A model generated the notes under the pieces. It was not told the DNA's origin. It ran no database searches and saw only the letters and a list, made by a program, of their open reading frames with translations. A stretch of DNA of 64,000 nucleotides from Branchiostoma floridae (lineage: Eukaryota > Chordata > Leptocardii > Amphioxiformes > Branchiostomatidae), in assembly GCF_000003815.2 (NCBI RefSeq), contig NC_049983.1:20829739-20893738 (forward strand), read 5' to 3'. Position numbers and translations under genes: made by a program. This document shows, in pieces, positions 1-10,726 of the stretch (within the stretch, counting starts at the first letter, position 1; each line of letters starts with the position of its first letter).

Positions 1-1700
1 AACGTGACTTTCCCCAAACAAACGCGACACTGTACGTGGTCCAAATCACTCGTCAGGAGGTTTTAGTCCAAAAGAGAAATGTCAATCGCGAAGATGACCC
101 CATTCTTCCTCTAAGGTATGAATATCCGACGGACGAGAACGCCAAGGCGGGAACTCAGCCCCAATGATAACAAGACCGGATGACCCTGGGTACGAGACCA
201 CCGTCAAGGTCTCAGGTCTATTTGTTGTCATCGTATCGAACAAAATATCAACCTTGTTCTAACAGAATTAGGGCGACTTTTCGACGCTCAAAATGTGGGC
301 GATCCAGATGGCGACATTGTCAAATACTTCCGTCGACATTGCGTAGACATCCACATACTAGTATACAACTTTTTACAAGACATTGTCAAAGCTCAAAGCA
401 ACAAGCGCACATCTTTGCCTTTCAGACGTAGACGTGAAACAAGACAAGGCATTTGTTGCTGACACTGTCGAAGTGTAGACGGTGTTCACTTGGATGTTCC
501 TTCTCCAGGCTTACAAAACAGACGACAGAGGTAAACATCAACGCCCCACTAACGAAGTGTTTGGAGATGTTCTACCGACACTGTCAGCTGTAGGCTTGCC
601 CTATAGTGAGCCCGCAACTTACAAGTGGTATGTAGAGGACTTGGTTTTGGATACAGATACTTCTAACAGCTGTATCAGTTACGGCTCTTCCGTGTATTTG
701 CATAACTTCCCCCTGACATTTTCGGCTGATGTGTTGCCAACATCGACAGAGGCACTTACGGGGGAACTGTAACACGGCCAAGTACAAACACAACTTTCAA
801 AGGGGCCGCATCTGTCCGGCTACTAGTACTCCTGGTGCGTGCCGTGACGTCAGCAGACGTGCGAGTTTCCTGCACTTTGGTTGGCAGGCTTCCAGCAATA
901 ATGGTTGGCAGGCATCCCCAGACGAATCAAATAGATCTAGCGGTCTAGAAATGAGTTTTGTAGGTTTAGGGTACACTTCAAGAGATGAGGATTACAATAC
1001 CATTAGCTCTATTTCGAAAACACAATCAAAGCCTAGATGATAAGATCATGCTATTTTACGTTTCTGTATAAACGGTAAGTATATTGAGACGAGTCTCGAT
1101 ATACTTTGAATCTACGTGTGGCCTCCTCCAGTCACCTACGCTGCATTGGGAGCAACATTCCTCATGCCACGACTGTTATGTCTCGAAAAGAAAAGAGGTC
1201 GACTAGTCATAAAGATCAAAACGCTAGACAGACGAAACAAATAACAATGGAACTTTCGATGACAAAACACACATCAGCAAAATCAACTGTCTCCAGGTAC
1301 CACCAGGCTACACCCATACCTTTGTCCTCCTCCTCCTTCCCTTGTCTTCCCTAATCTCCAAGCAGATCAAGTCAAATTTCTTAGAATGTTTGTGATCTTT
1401 CGTTTCCTGCTAACGAGCCTGTACAAGGCCGACCATGTGGGGGAAACAACACGCAGAACTCAGGCGGTAATGACCTGGCAGGTGCGGCACACAGTGTGCG
1501 GAGGAAACGCGGTATTTGGCCAGGCATTTGTCACGTGGGCGCAAAACACGACAAAACACGACATTAGTTCTCTCAGGCCAAAGACCGCTGTTTGAGTCAA
1601 AACACTACGACGGCATCTCCCCGTCTCTACAGATACACCAATAAACATCGGAGACCTTTTTATCCACGTCTAACATCTAACGACTGTTGTCTGCCTCAAT
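1..1700 (+). other. CpG-rich patch of short coding-like fragments, unassigned
   Basis: Several plus-strand frames of 40-97 codons follow one another in changing frames: open to 173 (containing TLYVVQITRQEVLVQKR), about 250-469 (LGRLFDAQNVGDPDGDIVKY), 482-772, about 730-950, and about 1115-1250 (WPPPVTYAALGATFLMPRLL, hydrophobic then basic). Composition and low stop density resemble coding DNA, but stops and frame changes break every run and no family was recognised. It could be small exons, a decayed gene or element cut by the window edge, or chance. Confidence 0.25.
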
Positions 1701-2258
1701 ATTATGTAAGTATACAGAGTAAATATGTCGAACAACGGTAGTAACAAGGACGCAAGCAGTAGAGTAGACCAAGGCTGAGTAGAGCAAGGACATTCTGATA
1801 TCTACAAAACTACACAAGACATCATTGCTTACATTTACAAGCGTGTACGTGTCTGTATATCAATAACCAACAGCAACGCCCAACCCAGCCCACATCTACG
1901 GAGCACTTTAGGTAAAATCTACAACGCCGGTTGGGAAGTATTCCTTACCGAAAAACAGGAAGCAGGGTCTCAAGTGAAAGGCCTTTCCAAGAGCTTGAGT
2001 GAGTCAGCGAGACAGGAGCATTTCCCATTATCTTGGATGGTTGCACAAGCGTTATGATATATAGGATCATATAGCGTTACCGCCCACTTTCCAACAACGT
2101 TTCCACCGCCCCGTGATTCCTCGGAGATTCTGGCAATCTCTTCGCTACCTGCCCTATACTAACTCACGTCACTCTCACGTAGTAACTTGGCCCCTGGTTC
2201 TCTTCGCCAATGGCGATAGAGTATGTTTTTGTCGACTTGGGTCTGTATGTAGGTCAAC

Positions 2259-2898
2259 AGCATATAACTCGAGAAATTGTAGATGGAACTTTGTGATTTT
2301 TGGTAGGTGTGTAGCGGTTGTCGAAAGGAATGCCAAGTTCGAAAACGGTTTACCTGGCGTTTTCCTACGGTACTGCAGCGAGCTTGGTATGTTTTTTGCA
2401 GTTTGTTTTGGGCAGCATAAGTCAAAATCTAGCTGGGCGATTTTCAAGAAACTTGGTAGGTGTGTAGCGGTTTTGGAGAGGAAGGTCAAGTGCGAAAATG
2501 GTTTACCTGGCTCTTACCTACGGCGCTGTAGCGGGATTTGTATGTAAGTGCGTTTGTCTGTAAGCAAGATAACTCGAGAACCCTTGAATGGATCCTGATG
2601 ATATTTGGTAGGTGGGTGGGGGTCAAGAAAACGAAGGTCAAGTTCGATAATGGGCCCCCTAGTGACTGCCTAAGGTACTGCAGCAAAACTTTTATTTTTG
2701 ACACTTCGTGTTTTGGATATGCTGTGGTCATGATTTTTGAGTGGTAGATAGCCCTTGGGGCAGAGAGTAAGTGCTGTGAGTTTGGACCCCCTAGCGGCTT
2801 TTTGGGAACTGCAGGCACCGATTTCCTTTCAAACTTTGAACGAGAATAACTCGAGAACGTGTTGACGGATCATCAGGATTTTTTGGTATGTAGATAGA
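2259..2898. repeat. Degenerate tandem repeat, units of ~125-150 bp
   Basis: About four and a half diverged units share the order: TAACTCGAGAA, a TTTGGTAGGTGTGT-type block, AAGGTCAAGTTCGAAAAT, CCTGGC/CCCCCTAG, and GGTACTGCAG. Approximate units are 2259-2404, 2410-2550, 2551-2702, 2703-2825 and a partial from 2826. Frames through the repeat encode similar short peptides, but stops are frequent and no protein is recognised. Confidence 0.7.
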
Positions 2899-3177
2899 AT
2901 GAGTACTTAAAATAATAATCTACATGGAAAGATGCATTTAATTGTAATCAGTGGCCAATTAACAGAAATAAACTGTTTTGTATATACATGTATCTCACTT
3001 GACCTATATCTATGGACACATCTGTTTGACAGATGTTTTTGCTGGAGGAAACACTGACAAGCCCTGAGCTGGACACTGAAAAGCTTGAAATTCTGATTGA
3101 CCAGGGGTGCTATCAGGTCATCTTGTACAATCAGGTCTTGTTTTGGTAGCATTTGTGGGGTTTGGGGGTAGGTACTA

Positions 3178-3271
3178 TTTAGTAATAGATGAATAAGACC
3201 TTAAAGTCTTAAATAAAGGCATGATTTAGTAATACATGAATAAGACCTTAAAGTCTTGAATAAAGGCATGA
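3178..3271. repeat. 47 bp tandem duplication (2 copies)
   Basis: Copies at 3178-3224 and 3225-3271 differ at two positions. Each holds a near-palindromic AAGACCTTAAAGTCTT and an AATAAA hexamer. Confidence 0.9.
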
Positions 3272-6200
3272 TTATTTGGCGAAGAGATGGGTTCGTTGAA
3301 CTCTAGTTCAATATGCTACCGTGCTCAGGCTATCTGTGGTACAGTACTCGCGAACTGTGATCATATATCACGACTCCTGACTTACCCCCTGGTCTCTCGA
3401 TCAAGGACGAGGCCCGGTCTAGATCAAGGGCACCTCACTGCCAGTGGACGACACACAAAGGTTCTAGTCAGCGTCTCATTCTCAAACACCATCCGTGGAG
3501 TAGGTGGACCTTTCAGGGGCAGTTGACCCGTTTCCGTGATCCTCCCTCTCTGCTCACTGTGAACCAGGGAAGGACCATCTATTTTTGTAGAACATGTGTG
3601 TCGCATCAGCGCGCACCAAATCGGTTCTGCACTCTTCCTCCACTGAGGAAAAAGTCATCTGAAACGACTCCCTGGCGACCCAGCACGCCTTCAGATTCCT
3701 CCAGGCGGAGTGAGTACGTGGGAAGTCTGTCTGACAAAATCGTAAGTCTCGAACTTACCTTGGTCAGAGTTGACGGCTTATTCAAACATCGCCCTGCCAC
3801 GCCTACGCCTCGGAGGAAGGAGACGTTCCGGGCGCGCCCCTGGCGCTTTCAGATGGACGGTAAGGATCAGTAAGAGTCAGGGTGTAGTACCAGGCTTGAA
3901 CTTGAGACCTCGACTGAGAAAAGGTAGTTGGCAGGGTCACCGCAGCCTATACTAGTATCTCATGTGGTTTGCTGCTAATTGATTGTTCTCTCCTACTCCT
4001 AGCTAGAGAAGATCGTGCAGTGGCGGGGAATGCGCTGTTTACCCCCCGCCGGGGATAATGTTGACAGATTTCGGCCCTCTCGGCATGAATAATCGTCCCA
4101 AGATGGGCCCGACGGGTTCGATTGCGCACACAAACAACACACTTGTCCACTAAAGCAAATGTCCATATCGTCCCTTTTCCACCCAAATTATCCCCATGGC
4201 GCCGCTGGAATCTCGGGTTTGTGGAATGAGCCGTGGTAGACGAGTCTGGGAACCCGTCTGGTCGGGTGTACAAGCAGAGGCGTTTTATTTCCTTATCCTC
4301 CAGTCGCTTCTTAGGAATATTTGCATACCCTTTGTAGAATCGGATGTACTGTATTGAGAGAACAACACATCTCTGACAGGTACAACCCGTGAAGAAGACG
4401 CCTTTGACTTTAATCCACAACATCAGAATTGAAATACTTCCGTCCATCAGCAAAGTCTAAGCTGTGCAACATTATGAAAATTCATTCGTTGAAAAGCTCC
4501 TTCCTGACCTGTACCTGATTCACTCTACTCTACTCCACTCTACTCTATTTTGAGCCCGCAACCACTTTTCCTGAACGTTTTTCTTACAGTCAGGTGCTGC
4601 TGAATGGGCCAACGTTTCTTTACTCTGACAGCGCACTGGTAAATGAGACACAAGTCCAAGCACCAGCTGGGGATATAACAGCCACAAGTACGTGCCGTGC
4701 TTTATAATACACCTGTCGTCTCACAGATGTCCTGTGACTTTTTTCCACGTGGATAATTTGACTTCTGACAGTAAGGATTTAACTGCCCTTATTTGAGGAG
4801 GGGTGCAGCCATCTAGTCTGTCTATCAGATTATTATGGGCGCCAGTCGAAGTAATGTGATTATCCCATGGCGCGCTTCCTTCATCTTCAAACAACTGACT
4901 TACTGATCTCATATTCCGGACGTCGTCCCAAGGCCAGCCCACTGTCCGCAAGTCCTGGACGATGACACTGTCGACTTCTCCCCATAGGTCCTGGTACAGG
5001 AGGTGGTGGAGGTTCGCCCTGGATTCCATTTTCGGGATGAAGGCATCTGCCTGTAGTCTTCACTCATACTTGTTGTACTTCTCTCTCTCCCAGAATTTGT
5101 CCAACCTAGTTTTTAACTCATTCACTGAATACATGTTATTCTTTCTGGCAGGGCAGAAGCAAACACAATGGTCGGAGTTTTATTGAATGAACGATTATTT
5201 TATGAGTAACTTTTCTTGTGGTAGATGCAAAGAGAGACACACATGTGGATATTGTACTAGTATTTGTATTAGCTTTGTGGTACCTAGTATCTCGTTTGAT
5301 TGGATTTGTCACCCCAAGATCCTTCTTTTATTAGTAACAGTAAACATGAAAATGGGAGTCCATGATTGCCAGGGACGTCCCTACTGAAGCTCAGATATAT
5401 AACACGCCAGGTCCAGATGGACAGTAAATAAACAGAAGTCTGAGTACGTGTGATCACAACAACTTGGACCTGTGCCTCCACAGCCCGCCCCTCCCCCTCC
5501 CCCAGTTCAGGAAAAGCAACACTATCTTTGTACGTGTATCTATTGATGACGTAAATAGCATCGGATTGCCCTCGTTTGTCTAGCTGTTGACGGAGTGTTT
5601 TTCCTCGGATCGAGCTCAGGAGAATATACGTTTATAACCGGTAATATCTATCATGATACCATCCATGATTATCTCAATATGAACCCAACAACGGTGTGTC
5701 GTTGAAACATGGATGTGTCAGACTGCAAGGTAAAGCTTTTGAGGTTCTGAAACTCAAGAAGATGTCGTATAACTTAACTAAAAAAAGGATGAAGTGACAG
5801 AATTTATACAATGCAAGATGGTTCTAGATAAACAGCATTTGCATATTTAGATAAAGATATGCGCAGAATTATGAGGTAAACAACCAACTTGGTCACGCTT
5901 GCGTTATACGCGGTATTTTAGTTTTGTCAGAGAAGCATTGAGTAAACCGCGTTACAGCTAACTGGGTCCTAACTTGCTAAATGTCTCAATCTGGTACTTC
6001 GTATCATCGACGTTATATGGCGTTAGTTTGAGCTTATCTTAAGCACTTACCTGTATTTTAAGAGCTCCGAAGTAAGAAGAGATACACTATTGTCCAAATT
6101 TGGCTCTCGTCAGGCCTGGCCAGTCTGGGTTCCACATTCCTCCCCCAACTCGACTGTGGGTTCATCTGGTCCCCATCTCACCGCCGGACACAAGTGGGAC

Positions 6201-7942
6201 TGGATAACGTGAACCGGATGATTTTCTACGTCTGTCAAATCATGGAGGTCTTTCGTTACCAGTAGTCTTAATACTACGGGGATGGTTTTACGGCAGAATT
6301 TGGGTCAAATTATCTGTTCCGAATACGACTCGGACGGCGTCCTACCAACAGATACAGGGCCGCGACAAGATCGTTACGAATTTTCCAGGCCGATCTGGCG
6401 TCGTCGCATGTACGCTCGGGTTACATTGGGTGTAAAAATCCTTCCTCTTGTCGGCGGGACTGTTTTGGTTGGACAGCTATATCTGCCGGGGGTCCTCTTC
6501 TGAAGTTTGGGACAAAAATCTATTCCACGACTTGTAATTTCATTGTCTTAGATTGCAGAAGTTCGAGTTTCTACATGTATTTTCCATATAATGTTAGCAG
6601 TTGTAATCTGCATAGAGCACACAAGGAGCTGCCAACATTTTCCGAACACTACTGGCGCTCCCTGTAATGCCAACTTTGACCTTGACCTAGGCCTGATGTA
6701 TAGCAGTCCCTTTGACTTTGGTTATTCGTCAGTACATCACTGGGGGATAACTAAATACCACTGTGCCCATATATCACCGGCCCGTCTGTGAATACCACAC
6801 GGTCACTGATTGGAATTGTATTATCATCATTCTCCCAGCAATAAAATGTATCCGATACGATTGTTTTTTGGGGGTGGTGGGAGGTAACTGACATTAGCAT
6901 GATTGTTACATAAAAATAACGTTATATGTCATTGCTCAGACCTGTTATCTCTCTGTCTGTGCATTGATTAGCATTTTGTTCTTCCCTCGGCATTCCTTCA
7001 ATATTCATAATACTTTAAAAGTTATTCCAGCCTGCCTTTGGTTGTTTTGTCCCCGTTATCGGGCACCAGGGACTCGTGTACACGGAAGGGCACCGCTTGA
7101 TGGAAGTTACGGGTGTTCATGCCGCGTAAGAATGTAAACAGACTCCTTCAAATGGCACAGACAAGAATTTATCGTTTTCACGAAGGCCAAGGTTCTGGCG
7201 TGAAGCCAACAAGTAGCAAATGGGGAACCATGCAGGAGGTAAATACAACGTGCACTTCGTTTCATTGCCGCAAGGTGTCGTACACCGTGTGAATAGCACG
7301 CAGTATCCTTGTCATGCCTGTATTTGTAAGGATGGTAAAATAACCATAGTCTGGCCAAGTTAAGACCAAGGTCCGGCGCATAACTTAACCAAAAGGACTT
7401 AAGATTTCGTGTGGTATTCTATAACATATGTCTAGTATGAGCCATCAATAAGATATGTCTAATACAGACTGTATGAGCCACTCTACTCTACTCTAGTAAT
7501 TGCACAGCACCGGCTCCTGGGCGTTTTACCCTAACAAGAGGGCTGTTGCCCAGTACTTCTCCAGACCCGGAACGCCCTACAGTATTGCTATCTGCTATTG
7601 CTTCTTCGGCATCGACCCAGTGGCCTAAATCTGAAACTAGCTCATTTTGGTGTAATGCGATGACGTTTTTCATTCGGGTATCGGTACACAAAACCACGGT
7701 CTCGTGCTCAACTGAAGCTTTCCACTCTTTCTAAATCGATATTGACTATTGGCAAAAAACAGTTAGTCAAGCAAATGGATATGATTTTGGAAACGGTCAG
7801 ATCTAGACGTTTTAGATAGCATGAACTCTATTTCGTCAGTGACGTCTTGTTTGATATATCTTATTACCTGGATGTCTAATCTTCATCGAAGGATATTGAA
7901 GATTGTTCAAACGGAAAAGACAATGTACGTGTATGTTATTCC

Positions 7943-8048
7943 CCAAGCAGAGGTGTGGTCGCGGAAATAGTAGTCGTCGGGATTTTTACTGAAGAGATCC
8001 AGTAAAAATTCCAACGACTACTATCTCCGCGACAAATCCTCTGCTTGG
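7943..8048. repeat. 49 bp inverted repeat with 8 nt loop
   Basis: The arms at 7943-7991 and 8000-8048 pair with only about six mismatches around the loop AAGAGATC. It is either a foldback MITE or a transcribed hairpin. No clear target duplication is seen. Confidence 0.8.
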
Positions 8049-10209
8049 AGAATACATGTGTGTCTCCCCAGCCTAACATAATAAAAACGGCCGGTATAGC
8101 AACAACGTGGCAGAAACAGAAACGAAGAAGAAGAGTGTGTCCCATTTACATTCTTATCTGTCTAGAATGGCCGGATGTCTGCGTCAGCTTGACACGGTTA
8201 GGTACAAGATAGGAGAGAGGTTGCTGACACAGGGTGCTTCATCTCTGACCTTTGGATGACTTTTCGGAAATGACGTCAGCGAACACCAGGAATGAAGAAC
8301 ATACATAACTGTTATCTCTCTTTAAATTCATTGTTACCCGTGGCACCAATGCCGATCACGTAACGTGTCTAAATGGCAGATATGGGAACATGCTGTCTAG
8401 AATCATTAATGCCTACTACATATCACTTTAATAATTATATTGAATGACTTGAATGTGAATATGGTTAGCATTTCCTAACCATCGTGCCCCTGTCACAGTG
8501 TCAGAACGATTCAATTTTACTGTCAAACGATCTCCTCGTCACTTCTTCTGGGTTTCGCAGATAAGGGGCACACAATAAGTCCCAGGTCTCTAGAGTACAA
8601 ACCATGTTTCTTAATTTCTGAATTTGAAGAAATTCATATGCAGTGGAGGTTTATGAGATACAATATCAAATACTGAAGGATTACACTTGTCAAATTAAAT
8701 GTTTGTGTTATAGAAATTCTGTCATATGCGATGCTTCTGAGTGGAAAGTAACGTTTGATTTTTGGCTGGAAATACAATTTGCAGTCATTCTCTAGTGAGG
8801 CACCTTGTCGATAGATATGCGTAAGATTTATTAGAACAACGTGTGCATTCCTCGCCCCGCCTCCATGTGTGTCCCAGGACGGATATATCAGCCGTGATGA
8901 GAGGTGCTTATGGATGGTGTTGTTCCTGTAAGATGAGGCTGTAATGAGGAGGGTTCTCCTGTCTCACACAGGACGTGACTCGGCCCACCAACAGCGGATG
9001 CCTGGATCTCCGGTGGCTCTACTCACCCCTCGGGACAGGCATCTGTCAGAAAGAGTCAACAGAGATTTATTAAGATGACCAGGAAATAGAGGATTCTCGT
9101 TCCTCTCAGTCAAAAGTTGCTCTTTTGTAAATCAAGGACAGTATCTTCTCACTGTCTTTCACTTGCAAAAATATGGAAGGAAAAGCCATTAATACTCTAA
9201 CCAAGGAGCTTTCATGATGAAAGCTTGCTGTGCCGTATTTAAAGACCGAGACACGAGCAACTGTTACGGTTGTGGAAGCGCCCTCTCTCGGAACTAATCA
9301 TACCTACAGCGTGTATACGTCTGTCTGTTCCCCGCATAAAGTTTTCACTCTTGTTGACAAGGCTCGTTAGTGGAAATTAACTTTTAATGGTGACAAGTCC
9401 AAATAGACATATAACAGTCTGCTTCAGTATCCGGATCCATTTGTGTTACATGACCTTTATACGCTTTGTTGATCTTTGTTCCTCAAGCGACCAAAGTACT
9501 AACTTCACATGTAAAGTTATGTTTTTTTTTTTTTTTTTACAACTGCAAGTGCAAGAGTAACACTACCAACACAGATGAGTCTTCATTCGAAGAGTAACAG
9601 TTGTTGTCCATGTTCCCCTATATGCCAAATGAGCTGCAATTCCATCACATATTACACAACGTAAGGCAAGGAAAAAATAACTGGTATACCGTATAGTGGT
9701 AAAAATAATGTAATAACGTATTGTGTTCATGATGTAAACGCCATTGAACAGCACTCGACAACAAGAATGTGATCTTTCTCTAATACAAGCACAGGGATAA
9801 GCAGACTCTATGATAATACTAGATAAAAAGAAGTTGCGGGAAAAGACAATATCTTTGCGCGCTGTAAGATCAGAACAGGTCCTTGCTCGGGATAAAATGA
9901 GAATGGAACCCAGAAACCCAGGCTGACATCACATGGTGCCAAAACTTGGGGGCAGCAACCTGAGGTCAGTTTGGAAGTTTACTTTACAATGAAGAGTAGA
10001 GTCAAACAAAGGTAACAGACAAGCCCGTCCCCAGGTAACTGGAGGTCTCGGGATCAACAGATCTAGGCGCTTCATCACATCGGAATGTGGGCCCAATTTA
10101 GCGCCCTATTTATCCACGAGCGATTTGTTTACTCTACTGCTTGTGTACTGTTTAGGTTTGGGGGCCTGTGAACCATTTCTGGCGCGTCTTGGGGGATCTT
10201 TCTTGTGAT

Positions 10210-10726
10210 AGTTGGCTGTGATTGGACAGTTTCTGTACCTTCTACTCGCCGATTGGTGGACGGCCTGACAAATGTTGACTTTGAAGTTTACACATGCCAA
10301 TCATGAGTGTGACCCTGGTCCGCTGCTACGTTTTGTGGAATACCCTCAGGAAAAGACTATCAATAAGCTCCTTGGCTTCTTTCAAACATTTCAATTACGC
10401 ATATACATGCAGCAACGCATGCAAAAGCTCATTACATTTGTTCACTCTGAAATACAACACTTCGCATTTTCTGATCGCATTGTTGGAAATTGACAAAATA
10501 AGCGTTCAGTCGGGGGAGGGAGGAAGTATGTAGGACAGAACAGCCGCAAGCCGATCCCCACGCACTGCAAGCCTGGCATTCGGGAGGCCGCTGAGAGGCA
10601 GGGGAAACAAGGACGTCCTCTTCGAAGAAAAATTGAAGAAACAGAGGCCTCTTGGCACTGGAATGCACCTAGTTTCGTAGCAGACAACTACATAGAGTAG
10701 AAGATTAAGGCTGCCAACATTTTAAG
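10210..10726 (+). promoter_or_regulatory. Candidate DAG1 promoter and non-coding first exon
   Basis: CCAAT pentamers occur at 10221-10225 and 10252-10256 (inverted) and 10297-10301 (direct), followed by a G-rich Sp/KLF-like stretch near 10510-10525 and an ETS-like AGGAAGT. A CpG-containing segment ends at AAG|GTGAGT, a near-consensus splice donor after 10726. Further good donors lie after 11414 (GCG|GTAAGT) and near 10956. CpG dinucleotides become sparse downstream of about 11.45 kb, as expected inside a methylated gene body. Because coding exon 1 of DAG1 is preceded by a splice acceptor, its leader must start somewhere upstream; this is the best place seen, but it is only an inference. Confidence 0.3.

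Larger units (their letters stand above)
1701..10209. other. Intergenic DNA without an assignable gene
   Basis: Apart from the repeats listed separately, I see no supported gene here. There are short CTCTA-type simple repeats (4524-4551, 7478-7495), a T-run near 9522-9539, and an isolated consensus donor (ACG|GTAAGG) near 3859. Open frames up to 168 codons (minus strand 3947-4453) lack recognisable motifs. Confidence 0.5.

Noticed and set aside
4100-4180. Possible tRNA from a GGTTCGA B-box-like string
   Set aside because: No matching A box or cloverleaf stems upstream.
3947-4453. 168-codon minus-strand frame
   Set aside because: No recognisable domain; composition shifts along its length. 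It was kept only as a mention in the intergenic entry.
9522-9539. T homopolymer as a retroposon tail
   Set aside because: No target duplication or retroposon body was found next to it; it is probably a simple repeat.
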